The translations under genes were made by a program, and so were the position numbers. This document shows, piece after piece, positions 8,379 through 16,469 of a stretch of 64,000 bases of DNA. The number at the start of each line of letters is the position of its first letter. The stretch's first letter is position 1. The notes under the pieces were generated by a model that was given only the letters and a program-made list of their open reading frames with translations, did no database searches and was not told the origin of the DNA. This DNA is from Streptomyces fragilis (lineage in GTDB: Bacteria; Actinomycetota; Actinomycetes; Streptomycetales; Streptomycetaceae): the NCBI RefSeq assembly GCF_003112515.1, contig NZ_BEVZ01000012.1, forward strand, positions 37,200 to 101,199, given 5' to 3'.

Positions 8379-8675
8379 TCAGAGGACCGGCCATACGCCC
8401 GCGTCGGGCGCGGGCAGCGCTTCCAGTGTCTCCAGCGCCTCCAACGACTCCGTCCCGTCCAGGTACGTCACGCCCTCGTGGAGAGTGGTCCCGGCGGTCG
8501 GGCCGAAGACCTCGTGGCGGGCGATACTGTCGTCGCCGGTGAGCTCCTCCACCGTGCTGTGCACGTCCTCGACAGGACGTTCCGCCTCCTCGCCCTCCGC
8601 GTGGGAGGGCGAGACCGCCGCGAGGACGCACCCGGCGGCGAAGGAGGCGATGGCCAGCATGCTGCGCTTCTTCAT
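8379..8675 (-). CDS. Small secreted hypothetical protein
   Basis: A 98-residue protein with a clear Sec signal peptide: basic MKKRS, hydrophobic LAIASFAAGCVLAAV and a probable cleavage after SHA. The mature part is acidic (EGEEAERPVEDVH) and ends with a short internal LEALETLEAL repeat. I do not recognise a family. ATG 8675 is preferred over ATG 8702 because it gives a textbook signal peptide, although neither start has a good ribosome site. A candidate promoter on the same strand is TTGACG (8779-8784) with GAACAT (8756-8761), 17-bp spacing. It stands alone between the NUDIX and ROK genes, and function is unknown. Confidence 0.6.
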   Translation of the reverse strand: MKKRSMLAIASFAAGCVLAAVSPSHAEGEEAERPVEDVHSTVEELTGDDSIARHEVFGPTAGTTLHEGVTYLDGTESLEALETLEALPAPDAGVWPVL

Positions 8676-8857
8676 GCCGTGACAACACCGCAGGCGGGCC
8701 ATCGGTCACGGTGACACGCCCGGCACACCCTGACTCGGTCGCGCTCCATCCCGACATGTTCAGCAAATCGACTCAATACGTCAATTTACGCCCATATCAC
8801 GCGCAACCGATCGGCACGGACGTCCCCGTTCTGCGCTTCCCGGTGTCAGGCCCCCCG

Positions 8858-9817
8858 TCACCCGTCGACCCGCCCCAGCGCCGCCGCCGCGGCCCCGATC
8901 AGGCCTGCGTCCGGCCCGGTGAGGGCGGGGACGACCCGCAGACCCCGGGTGAACGCGAGCGTGGCGTACTCCGGGAGCGACCGGCGCAGCGGGGCGAACA
9001 GGACCTCCCCCGCCTCCGCCACTCCCCCGCCGACGACCGCGACCTCTATCTCCACCAGCGCGGCCACCGCGGCGATCGCCGCCGCCAGGGCGCGCCCGGC
9101 CCTTGCGAAGGCGGCCACCGCCGCGGGGTGACCGTCCCGTGCGGCCGCGGCCACCTCGGCGGCCGACCCCTCGCCGCCCGGCTCGGGGCGCCAGCCGTTC
9201 TCCCGCGCCCGCCGGGCGATGGCCGGGCCCCGGGCCAGACCCTCGACGCAGCCGCGGCCGCCGCAGGGGCACGGGTCGCCGTCGAGGTCGACGCTGATGT
9301 GCCCGATGTGCCCGGCGTTGCCGGTACGTCCGGGCCGCACCCGGCCGCCGAGGACCAGGCCGCCGCCGACGCCGGTGGAGACCACCATGCACAGGGCGTG
9401 CGAGCTGTTCCTGGCGGCGCCCACCCAGTGCTCGGCCGCGGCGACGGCGGCCCCGTCACCGATCAGCTGCACGGGCAGTCCCCCGGCCAGGTCCCGCACC
9501 CGCTCGCGGAGCGGATATCCGCGCCAGCCGGGGATGTTGACCGGCGAGACGGAGCCCGCGGCGCGGTCGACCGGGCCGGCGCTGCCGATCCCGACGGCCT
9601 GCACGGCGGCCCACAGCGGCAAGTCCCGGAGGTCGCCGAGCACCTCGGCCGCCGCGGCCATCACGGTCGCGCCGTCCTCCGCCGCGGGCGTGGGGCGTCG
9701 CGCGCGCAGCACAACGCGCCCGTCGGCGTCCACCAGCGCGCCCGCGATCTTCGTCCCGCCGACGTCGAGCGCCGCCACCAGGCCTGCACCGGAGGGCGCG
9801 GTGTCCATGGGCGTCAT
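8858..9817 (-). CDS. ROK family sugar kinase
   Basis: A 319-residue ROK protein (glucokinase/N-acetylmannosamine kinase type). It has the N-terminal ATP-phosphate loop LDVGGTKIAGALVD, the catalytic IGDGAAVAAAEHW region, STGVGGGLVLGG, and the zinc-binding CPCGGRGCVE motif that defines ROK kinases. There is no N-terminal winged helix, so it is an enzyme rather than a NagC-type repressor. It phosphorylates a hexose or amino sugar at C6 in the cytosol. It is divergent from a LacI-family regulator at 9937, a common arrangement for regulated sugar use. With the SIS isomerase and aldolase in the first kilobases it could form a dispersed sugar route (inference). ATG 9817 follows AGGGG closely; ATG 9808 is an alternative start. 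Confidence 0.9.
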   Translation of the reverse strand: MTPMDTAPSGAGLVAALDVGGTKIAGALVDADGRVVLRARRPTPAAEDGATVMAAAAEVLGDLRDLPLWAAVQAVGIGSAGPVDRAAGSVSPVNIPGWRGYPLRERVRDLAGGLPVQLIGDGAAVAAAEHWVGAARNSSHALCMVVSTGVGGGLVLGGRVRPGRTGNAGHIGHISVDLDGDPCPCGGRGCVEGLARGPAIARRARENGWRPEPGGEGSAAEVAAAARDGHPAAVAAFARAGRALAAAIAAVAALVEIEVAVVGGGVAEAGEVLFAPLRRSLPEYATLAFTRGLRVVPALTGPDAGLIGAAAAALGRVDG

Positions 9818-9936
9818 GTCCCCTGCTTTCCTGCGATTTCCCTGCCTGACAACGATGTCCGCACTCTATGCTCGTCGCCACGCCTCGCCCCCTGCCCCCT
9901 CCCGAATCCGCCCTCCCAGGACAGGACCTGCGCATC

Positions 9937-10980
9937 GTGACCCTGACCGCCGGCCGTCCGCCCGCCCGTTACGGCAGCCGCCCCACGATGAAGGACGTGG
10001 CGAGCCGCGCGGGCGTGGGTCTGAAGACCGTGTCCCGGGTGGTCAACGGGGAGCCCGGGGTGACCGCCGGGACCCGGCGGCGGGTCCAGGAGGCGATCGA
10101 CGCCCTCGGGTTCCGCCGCAACGACAGCGCCCGGGTGCTCCGCAAGGGGCGCACCGCCACCGTGGGACTGATACTCGAGGACCTCGCCGATCCCTTCTAC
10201 GGGCCGCTGTCGCGCGCGGTGGAGGAGGTGGCGCGTGCCCACGACACCCTGCTGATCAACGGTTCCAGCGCCCACGACGCGAACCGCGAGCGGGAGTTGG
10301 CGCTGGCGTTGTGCGCCCGGCGGGTGGACGGTCTGCTGGTGGTGCCCGCGGGCACGGACCACCGGTACCTGGAGCCGGAGATGCGGGCCGGGATCGCCAC
10401 CGTCTTCGTGGACCGCCCGGCCCGTGCCGTCGAGGCGGACACGGTGCTCTCCGACAACCACGGCGGCGCGCGGGCCGGGGTGGCGCACCTGATCGCGCAC
10501 GGCCACCGGAGGATCGGCTACATCGGGGACGTGCCGGGCATCCACACCTCCGACGAGCGGCTGCGCGGCTACCGCACGGCGATGGAGGAGGCCGGACTGC
10601 CGGTGCGGCCCGACCGGGTGTCCGTGGGGAGCACCGCGCCGCAGCGGGTGCGGCGGGCGGCCGAGGAGATGCTGGACGGCCCGGATCCCGTGACGGCCCT
10701 ACTGACCGGCAACAACCGGGTGACGGTGACGGTGGTGCGGGTCCTCGCGGAGCGGCAGCCGCACCGCCCGGTGGCGCTGGTGGGCTTCGACGACTTCGAG
10801 CTGGCGGATCTGCTGCGTCCCGCGGTCACCGTGGTGGCGCAGGATCCGGCGGGGCTCGGCCGGGTGGCGGCGCAGCGGCTGTTCGCCCGGATGGCCCAGG
10901 CCGAGCTGGAGCCGTCCGTGGTGGAGCTGCCCACCCGGCTGGTGGTGCGGGGGTCGGGGGAACTGCCGCCGGTTGACTGA
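9937..10980 (+). CDS. LacI family transcriptional regulator
   Basis: A 347-residue regulator. The LacI HTH starts at about residue 18 (MKDVASRAGVGLKTVSRVVNGEPGVT) and runs into the hinge helix (RNDSARVLRKG). A periplasmic-binding-protein-like effector domain follows (VGLILEDLADPFYGPLSRAVEE, VDGLLVVPAGTD, FVDRPAR, GHRRIGYIGD, VGFDDFELADLL). GTG 9937 is chosen for its short leader and an AGGAC site upstream; ATG 9988, directly at the HTH, is a possible alternative. It is divergent from the ROK kinase, whose sugar phosphate or substrate is the likely effector (inference). It converges with the DUF6986 gene with only 23 bp between stops. Confidence 0.93.
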   Translation: MTLTAGRPPARYGSRPTMKDVASRAGVGLKTVSRVVNGEPGVTAGTRRRVQEAIDALGFRRNDSARVLRKGRTATVGLILEDLADPFYGPLSRAVEEVARAHDTLLINGSSAHDANRERELALALCARRVDGLLVVPAGTDHRYLEPEMRAGIATVFVDRPARAVEADTVLSDNHGGARAGVAHLIAHGHRRIGYIGDVPGIHTSDERLRGYRTAMEEAGLPVRPDRVSVGSTAPQRVRRAAEEMLDGPDPVTALLTGNNRVTVTVVRVLAERQPHRPVALVGFDDFELADLLRPAVTVVAQDPAGLGRVAAQRLFARMAQAELEPSVVELPTRLVVRGSGELPPVD

Positions 10981-11003
10981 CCCCGCGATGCCCACCGACG
11001 GTC

Positions 11004-12278
11004 CTACCGCGCCGCTCCCGGCCGGGCGTAGGCCTCGATCCGGGCGCGGGTCAGCCCGGTCCGTCCGGTCACCTCGGTCTCGTCGAAGGCGCCGCAGTCG
11101 AGTCCTGCCAGCAGGAAGCCGGCCAGCGCGCGGGCGGTGGCGGGTTCGTCCAGGACGTCGCCCTCGGCGCCTGCGGCGTACCGGGCGAGCCGGTCGGCGG
11201 CCCGGTCGAGCCCTTCGAGGTGGAAGGCGAACACGGCGGCGTACCGGGTGGGCAGGTGACCGGGGTGCATGTCCCAGCCCTGCGGGAAGGCGCGGGCGAG
11301 CGCCCGCCGGGTGAGCCGGTGGTGCAGGCGCCACGCCGCGTGGACCTGCTCGGTGCCGCCCACGGGCAGCACGTTGGTGGAGCCGTCGCTGACCCGCACG
11401 CCGGTGCCCGCGGCGGCCACCTGCATCACGGCCTTGGCGTGGTCGGCCACCGGGTGGTCGCTCGCCTGGTGCGCCGGGGAGACGCCGAGGGCGGCGCTGT
11501 AGTCGAAGGTCCCGTAGTGCAGCCCGGTGGCCCGGCCCTCGGCGGCGTGGATCATCGGGGCGACCGTGGCGGCGCCGTCCGGGCCGAGGACCGCCTGGGC
11601 GGTCTCCACCTGGATCTCGAAGCGAAGCCGCCCCGGCGCGAGTCCGAGGGCCTTCTCGCACTCCTCGAGCAGCCGGACCATGGCGGTCACCTGCTCGGCG
11701 GAGGTCACCTTGGGCAGGGTCAGCAGCAGGCCTTCGGGCAGCGGGCCGTGTTCCCGCAGGGTGGTGAGGAAGACGTCGAGGGTGCGCACCGCGCGGCGGC
11801 GGACCGGGGCCTCCAGGCACTTCATGCGGATGCCGGCGAAGGGCGGTGCCTCCCCGGTGCGGCGTGCCTCGGCGAGCAGCCGGGCGGCGCGGGCGGCGTG
11901 CGCGTCCTCCTCGTCGTCGGGGCGGTGCCCGTAGCCGTCCTCGAAGTCGATCCGGAGGTCCTCGACGGGTTCGCGCTCCAGCTTGGCGCGCACGCGGGCG
12001 TACACCGGACCGGCGAGTGCGGCGGGCAGGTCCAGCACGGCGGCGAACGCGGCGGCGTCGGGGGCGTGTTCGTCGAGCGCGGCGAGGGCGCGGTCGCCCC
12101 AGGCGCGGGGTGTGCCGGCGGTGAAGCGGTCGGCGGGCACGTAGACGGTGTGGACGGGACGGCGGGCGCCCGGGTCGCCGGGGTAGCGGCGCGCGAGGTC
12201 GGCGTCGGCGGGCGCGAGCAGCGCGTCGAGCCGGTCGTGGACCGCGCCGGACAGGGAGGTCGGCACGGCCTGGCTCAT
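11004..12278 (-). CDS. DUF6986 family protein (HpcH/HpaI aldolase / malyl-CoA-lyase-like)
   Basis: A 424-residue protein of the DUF6986 family, distantly related to HpcH/HpaI and CitE-type C-C lyases with a TIM-barrel fold. Supporting segments are DLRIDFEDGYG (acidic metal-binding region), GIRMKCLE, LLTLPKVTSAEQV, RLRFEIQVETAQAVLG (Glu of the CitE/MCL motif) and GLHYGTFDYSAALG. The reaction is not established. Some Streptomyces homologues lie near allantoin/glyoxylate genes, which suggests a 2-oxo-acid lyase role, but nothing here confirms it. A 6-5-6 inverted repeat 22 nt upstream of the start indicates a dedicated repressor. It is followed convergently by the LacI gene. Confidence 0.82.
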   Translation of the reverse strand: MSQAVPTSLSGAVHDRLDALLAPADADLARRYPGDPGARRPVHTVYVPADRFTAGTPRAWGDRALAALDEHAPDAAAFAAVLDLPAALAGPVYARVRAKLEREPVEDLRIDFEDGYGHRPDDEEDAHAARAARLLAEARRTGEAPPFAGIRMKCLEAPVRRRAVRTLDVFLTTLREHGPLPEGLLLTLPKVTSAEQVTAMVRLLEECEKALGLAPGRLRFEIQVETAQAVLGPDGAATVAPMIHAAEGRATGLHYGTFDYSAALGVSPAHQASDHPVADHAKAVMQVAAAGTGVRVSDGSTNVLPVGGTEQVHAAWRLHHRLTRRALARAFPQGWDMHPGHLPTRYAAVFAFHLEGLDRAADRLARYAAGAEGDVLDEPATARALAGFLLAGLDCGAFDETEVTGRTGLTRARIEAYARPGAAR

Positions 12279-12299
12279 ACGGGGCGCCCCTCTCGGCGT

Positions 12300-12316
12300 T
12301 TCAACAGATCGTTGAA
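12300..12316. promoter_or_regulatory. Inverted repeat TTCAAC-N5-GTTGAA upstream of the DUF6986 gene
   Basis: A perfect 6-5-6 inverted repeat lies 22-38 nt upstream of the ATG at 12278, within the expected promoter/leader region. It has the size and shape of an IclR-, GntR- or MarR-type operator. The cognate regulator is not evident in the window. Confidence 0.6.
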
Positions 12317-12470
12317 CTCGGCGGGAGGCTAACGGCCGGTCCGCTCCACGGTCAACAGCGCCTCACCCGGCACGCGCACCGCACCGGCGGCTGCGGCGAC
12401 CGCCGTCGCGCACGCCGAGGGCCCGCGGCCGGCGATGCGGCGGCGGGCCCTCGGGCGCGGCGTGCGGGGA

Positions 12471-13445
12471 TCAGCCCTTGCGGGTCTTGATCTCCTCGGT
12501 CAGCTGCGGGACGACCTGGAACAGGTCGCCGACGACGCCGTAGTCGGCGAGCTCGAAGATCGGGGCCTCGGGGTCCTTGTTGACCGCGACGATGGTCTTC
12601 GAGGTCTGCATGCCGGCGCGGTGCTGGATGGCGCCGGAGATGCCGTTGGCGATGTACAGCTGCGGCGACACCGACTTGCCGGTCTGGCCGACCTGGTTGG
12701 TGTGCGGGTACCAGCCGGCGTCGACGGCGGCACGGGAGGCGCCCACCGCGGCGCCGAGCTCGTCGGCGAGGGCCTCGATGATGCCGAAGTTCTCGGCGCC
12801 GTTCACGCCACGGCCGCCGGAGACCACGATGGCGGCCTCGGTCAGCTCCGGGCGGCCGGTCGACTGACGCGGCGTGCGGGAGACGATCCTGGTGCCGGTG
12901 GCGAGGGCGGAGAAGGTCACCGGGAGCTCCTCGACCGCGCCGGCGGCCGGGGCCGCCTCGACCGGGGCCGAGTTCGGCTTGACGGTGATGACCGGGGTGC
13001 CCTTGGACACCACGGACCTGGTGGTGAAGGAGGCGGCGAACACCGACTGGGTCGCGACCGGGCCGTCGGCGCCGGCCTCGACGTCGATGGCGTCGGTGAT
13101 GATGCCGGAGCCGATGCGCAGCGCCAGACGCGCGGCGATCTCCTTGCTGTCGGCGGAGGTGGGCAGCAGGACGGCGGCGAGGGAGCCCCCGGCGGACACC
13201 GTGTCGTAGGCCGCCTGGAGGGCGTCGACCTTCGGGACGACCAGGTAGTCGGCGAGCTCGGCGGCCTCGTTGGTGAGCACCTTCACCGCGCCGTGCTCGG
13301 CGAGGGTGGCGGCGGTGGCCGCGGCGCCGGCGCCGAGGGCGACGGCGACCGGCTCGCCGATGCGGCGGGCCAGGGTCAGCACCTCGAGGGTGGGCTTGCG
13401 GACGGCGCCGTCGACGTGGTCGACGTAGACGAGAACTTCAGCCAT
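12471..13445 (-). CDS. etfA: Electron transfer flavoprotein subunit alpha
   Basis: A 324-residue EtfA/FixB. The N-terminal half forms ETF domain I (MAEVLVYVDHVDGAVRK onward). The C-terminal half is the FAD-binding domain II with IVVSGGRGVNGAENFGIIEALADELGAAVGASRAAVDAGW, then QVGQTGKSVSPQLYIANGISGAIQH and the terminal FELADYGVVGDLFQVVPQL. With EtfB it shuttles electrons from acyl-CoA and other dehydrogenases to ETF:quinone oxidoreductase. It lies 54 bp downstream of etfB on the same strand with its own GGAGA site before ATG 13445, so the two are almost certainly one operon. No acyl-CoA dehydrogenase or ETF-QO gene is adjacent. Confidence 0.97.
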   Translation of the reverse strand: MAEVLVYVDHVDGAVRKPTLEVLTLARRIGEPVAVALGAGAAATAATLAEHGAVKVLTNEAAELADYLVVPKVDALQAAYDTVSAGGSLAAVLLPTSADSKEIAARLALRIGSGIITDAIDVEAGADGPVATQSVFAASFTTRSVVSKGTPVITVKPNSAPVEAAPAAGAVEELPVTFSALATGTRIVSRTPRQSTGRPELTEAAIVVSGGRGVNGAENFGIIEALADELGAAVGASRAAVDAGWYPHTNQVGQTGKSVSPQLYIANGISGAIQHRAGMQTSKTIVAVNKDPEAPIFELADYGVVGDLFQVVPQLTEEIKTRKG

Positions 13446-13499
13446 GGGATTCGATCTCCTGCGAATGCGAAGTCTGAGGGGCGGTCGGCGGGGTGGGCC

Positions 13500-14285
13500 T
13501 TAGATGAACTTCTGGCCCGCGAGGAACTCGGCGAGCTGCTTGCCGCCCTCGCCCTCGTCCTTGACGATCGTTCCGGCGGTGCGGGCCGGGCGCTCGTTGG
13601 CGGCCTCGACCTTGGTGAACGCGCCCTCCAGACCGACCTCCTCGGCCTCGATGTCGAGGTCGGAGAGGTCCCAGGACTCCACCGGCTTCTTCTTGGCGGC
13701 CATGATGCCCTTGAAGGACGGGTAGCGCGCCTCGCCCGACTGGTCGGTCACGGAGACGACGGCCGGGAGGGAGGCCTCGAGCTGCTCGGAGGCGGCGTCG
13801 CCGTCGCGGCGGCCGGTGACCTTTCCGTCCTCGATCGCGATCTCGGACAGCAGGGTGACCTGCGGGACGCCCAGGCGCTCGGCGACCAGCGCCGGCACGA
13901 TGCCCATGGTGCCGTCGGTGGAGGCCATGCCGGAGATGACGACGTCGTAGCCGGCCTTCTCGATCGCCTTGGCAAGCACCAGGGAGGTGCCGATGGCGTC
14001 GGTGCCGTGCAGGTCGTCGTCCTCGACGTGGATCGCCTTGTCGGCACCCATCGACAGCGCCTTGCGCAGGGCGTCCTTGGCGTCCTCGGGGCCGACCGTG
14101 AGGACGGTGACCTCGGCGTCGTCGGCGTTCTCGGCGATCTGCAGCGCCTGCTCGACGGCGTACTCGTCGAGCTCCGACAGCAGACCGTCGACGTCGTCGC
14201 GGTCGACGGTCAGGTCGTCGGCGAAGTGCCGGTCGCCGGTGGCGTCAGGCACGTACTTCACGGTGACAACGATCCTCAGGCTCAC
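13500..14285 (-). CDS. etfB: Electron transfer flavoprotein subunit beta
   Basis: A 261-residue EtfB/FixA of standard length. Supporting segments are IVVTVKYVPDATGDRHFADDLTVDRDDVDG, the NEYAVEQAL-equivalent DEYAVEQALQIAE, VTVLTVGPEDAKDALRKALSMGADKAIHV (adenine-nucleotide binding loop) and the C-terminal domain-swap region VGLEGAFTKVEAANERPARTAG. It forms the AMP-binding subunit of the ETF heterodimer with the downstream etfA product. Start GTG 14285 follows GTAGGAGAG. The upstream 190 bp contain an A/T-rich stretch (around 14386-14410) that probably holds the operon promoter. Confidence 0.97.
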   Translation of the reverse strand: MSLRIVVTVKYVPDATGDRHFADDLTVDRDDVDGLLSELDEYAVEQALQIAENADDAEVTVLTVGPEDAKDALRKALSMGADKAIHVEDDDLHGTDAIGTSLVLAKAIEKAGYDVVISGMASTDGTMGIVPALVAERLGVPQVTLLSEIAIEDGKVTGRRDGDAASEQLEASLPAVVSVTDQSGEARYPSFKGIMAAKKKPVESWDLSDLDIEAEEVGLEGAFTKVEAANERPARTAGTIVKDEGEGGKQLAEFLAGQKFI

Positions 14286-14479
14286 GCCGGCTCTCCTACT
14301 GCATCGTCATGTCGGGCTGCTTCCTGTCACGCAGCATATGCGTCCGAAGCCGCCTCTTCCGTCCGGGGAGTGTCTGCCCCCCGACGAATAAATTACCCGC
14401 CAGTAGTACACCTCTCGGCACCCGGCTAAGCAAGCGCTTTGCGGTGTGACGTGGGTAACGCTGCGTAACGGCCGGTATG

Positions 14480-15097
14480 TCAGGCCCGCAGACCGCCGAA
14501 GCGGCCCTGGTGATAGAGGAGCGGACGCCCCGCCCCGGCCGGGTCCCCGGTGGTGACCTCGGCGACCACGATCCGGTGGTCCCCGGCGGGTATGCGTGCC
14601 ACCGGGCGGCAGACGAGCCAGGCGATCACGTCGTCCAGCACCGGAACGCCTTCGGGTCCCTCGCGCCACGCGGTCGGCGGGGCGAAGCGGTCCGCCCCGC
14701 TGCGGGCGAAGGTGGCGGCCAGTTCGCTCTGGTGCTCGCCGAGCAGATGGACGCCCACGTACTCCGCCCGGGCGACGGCGGGCCAGCAGGACGACCGCTC
14801 GCTGATGCCGAACGACACCAGCGCGGGTTCCGCGGAGACGGAGGTGAGCGAGGTGGCGGTGAAGCCGAACGGGCGCCCCTGGTGACCGGCGGTGATCACG
14901 GCCACACCGGCGGCGTGGCGCCGGAAGACGGAGCGCAGCAGGTCGGAGGGAGTACCGCCGCCGTCGACCGTCGCGGAACCGGCCCCCGCGTGGCCCGGCG
15001 CCTCGGCCCGTGCGCCCGGCTGCGGCGGGACGGCCGCCGCCGTCTCCACGGGGAGCGCCGTCACGGGTTGGGCCGCCATACGGGTGTCCTTCCTCAT
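14480..15097 (-). CDS. Flavin reductase family protein
   Basis: A 205-residue flavin reductase (FMN-binding split-barrel, HpaC/RutF type). The catalytic core begins at about residue 52: LLRSVFRRHAAGVAVITAGHQGRPFGFTATSLTSVSAEPALVSFGIS, then VGVHLLGEHQSELAATFA and the terminal PLLYHQGRFGGL. It uses NAD(P)H to supply reduced flavin to a partner monooxygenase, or acts as a diffusible flavin reductase. The first 50 residues are a low-complexity Ala/Pro/Gly leader not seen in most members. Its ATG overlaps the stop of the thioredoxin-like gene (ATGA at 15094-15097), which indicates translational coupling, with GGGGGAGG as ribosome site. No monooxygenase is adjacent. Association with etfBA just downstream suggests redox or flavin metabolism. 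Confidence 0.9.
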   Translation of the reverse strand: MRKDTRMAAQPVTALPVETAAAVPPQPGARAEAPGHAGAGSATVDGGGTPSDLLRSVFRRHAAGVAVITAGHQGRPFGFTATSLTSVSAEPALVSFGISERSSCWPAVARAEYVGVHLLGEHQSELAATFARSGADRFAPPTAWREGPEGVPVLDDVIAWLVCRPVARIPAGDHRIVVAEVTTGDPAGAGRPLLYHQGRFGGLRA

Positions 15098-15420
15098 ATC
15101 GCCTCCCCCAGGGCGGCGATCACATCGGCCTTGCGGGGCACTCCGGCGGCCCGGCGCACCTCGCGGCGGTCCGCGTCGAGCACCAGCGTGGTCGGGGTGG
15201 CCTCGATCTCCAGCGCGCGCACCAGCTCCAGGTGGGCCTCCGCGTCGATCTCCACGTGGGTCACCCCGGGGACCATCGCGGCCACCTCGGCCAGGACCCG
15301 CCGTGTCGCGCGGCAGGGCGCGCAGAAGGCGGTGGAGAACTGCAGCAGGGTGGCCCGCCGGCCGGCGCCGTCGCCGAGCACCGTCACGTCGATGCGTGGA
15401 CCACCGTCGCGCCCGCTCAC
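15094..15420 (-). CDS. Thioredoxin family protein
   Basis: A 108-residue single-domain thioredoxin-fold protein. The redox motif is FCAPCR (Cys33 and Cys36, CAPC in place of the classical CGPC). The cis-proline region ATPTTLVLD is present about 45 residues later, followed by the C-terminal GVPRKADVIAAL. It is cytosolic with no signal peptide. GTG 15420 is supported by GGAGGAG upstream. It is the first gene of a two-gene operon overlapping the flavin reductase by 4 bp, pointing to a shared thiol/flavin redox task. The substrate protein is unknown, and the motif change would be expected to alter redox potential relative to TrxA. Confidence 0.9.
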   Translation of the reverse strand: MSGRDGGPRIDVTVLGDGAGRRATLLQFSTAFCAPCRATRRVLAEVAAMVPGVTHVEIDAEAHLELVRALEIEATPTTLVLDADRREVRRAAGVPRKADVIAALGEAI

Positions 15421-15605
15421 CCGCACTCCTCCGCTCCGCCGCCGTCGCGGCGCTCCCATGATGACCTGTCCGTGATCGTCAGCGGTGGACGGGGGGTGAG
15501 GATTCCCCGGTCAGGGGCCATTTCGGGGGACGTGACGAGGATCTCCTCCCCACCAGGCACTTCATCTGGTCCTTTGCCCGTTCTTGGGGCAACATCTCTA
15601 CGCGC

Positions 15606-15618
15606 CCGTAAGTTACGG
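15606..15618. promoter_or_regulatory. Palindrome CCGTAA-G-TTACGG upstream of plsC-like gene
   Basis: A perfect 6-1-6 inverted repeat lies about 80 bp before the acyltransferase start, followed 5 nt later by a plausible -10 box TAGGTT (15624-15629). The position suggests an operator overlapping the promoter. The regulator is unknown. Confidence 0.5.
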
Positions 15619-15694
15619 CCGCGTAGGTTGGATCGGCCGGGAGCGGTAACCCCTTCCCCGGCAGTCACTCGGAAAGAAGGGGCTCGTCCCGCCC

Positions 15695-16420
15695 ATGGCA
15701 GAGCTTGTCTACCGTCCCGTCATCGGTCTCGCCTTGTCGTTGTTCAAGGCCTGGGACCTGAAGATCGACATGCGCGGAACGGAGAACATACCTCGGGCGG
15801 GGGGCGCGGTGCTGGCCAGCAACCACATCAGCTACCTCGACTTCATCTTCGACGGGTACGCCGCCCGCCCCAGCAAGCGCCTGGTGCGTTTCATGGCCAA
15901 GGACTCGGTCTTCCGCCACAAGGTGTCCGGTCCGCTGATGCGCGGCATGCGCCACATCCCGGTGGACCGCCGCAAGGGTGACGCCGCCTACACGCACGCC
16001 CTGGACTCGCTGAGGTCGGGCGAGGTGGTCGGCATCTTCCCCGAGGCGACCATCTCCCAGTCGTTCTGCCTGAAGGAGTTCAAGAAGGGCGCGGCCCGGC
16101 TGGCGCAGGAGTCCGGCGTCCCGCTGATCCCGATGGCGCTCTGGGGCACCCAGCGCCTGTGGACCAAGGGCCGCAAGCGCGACTTCAGCCGCAGCCACAC
16201 CCCGGTGACGATCCGGATCGGCAAGCCGATCGACACCGCCGAGGGCACGGCCGAGGAGCTGACCGCGCGTCTGCGCGATCGCATCCAGGACCTCCTGGAC
16301 GACGCCCGGCGCGACTACCCGGACCAGCCCTCCGGCGCGGAGGACTCCTGGTGGCTCCCGGCACACCTGGGCGGCACGGCCCCGACGCCGGAGGAAGTCG
16401 CCCGCCGCGAGAAGCACTGA
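15695..16420 (+). CDS. 1-acyl-sn-glycerol-3-phosphate acyltransferase (PlsC family)
   Basis: A 241-residue lysophospholipid acyltransferase. Block I is NHISYLDF (His44 and Asp49 of the HX4D catalytic motif). The glycerol-phosphate-binding block is IFPEATISQSF, and a further block is VPLIPMALWGTQRLW. It should transfer a fatty acyl chain to lysophosphatidate at the cytoplasmic membrane in phospholipid synthesis; the N-terminal hydrophobic stretch (VIGLALSLFKAW) gives peripheral membrane association. Streptomyces carry several paralogues, so this need not be the essential PlsC. ATG 15695 is about 65 nt downstream of a likely -10 box and its palindrome. It converges with the transglutaminase gene. 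Confidence 0.92.
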   Translation: MAELVYRPVIGLALSLFKAWDLKIDMRGTENIPRAGGAVLASNHISYLDFIFDGYAARPSKRLVRFMAKDSVFRHKVSGPLMRGMRHIPVDRRKGDAAYTHALDSLRSGEVVGIFPEATISQSFCLKEFKKGAARLAQESGVPLIPMALWGTQRLWTKGRKRDFSRSHTPVTIRIGKPIDTAEGTAEELTARLRDRIQDLLDDARRDYPDQPSGAEDSWWLPAHLGGTAPTPEEVARREKH

Positions 16421-16469
16421 GGCGCCCGGGGCCCCTCCCGCGCCACGGCCCTTCCCCGCTGCCCGCGCG

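Noticed and set aside
14430..14450. AAGCGCTT palindrome as a confident operator for etfBA
   Set aside because: Only 8 bp are symmetrical, which is expected by chance at this length; no regulator gene is adjacent.
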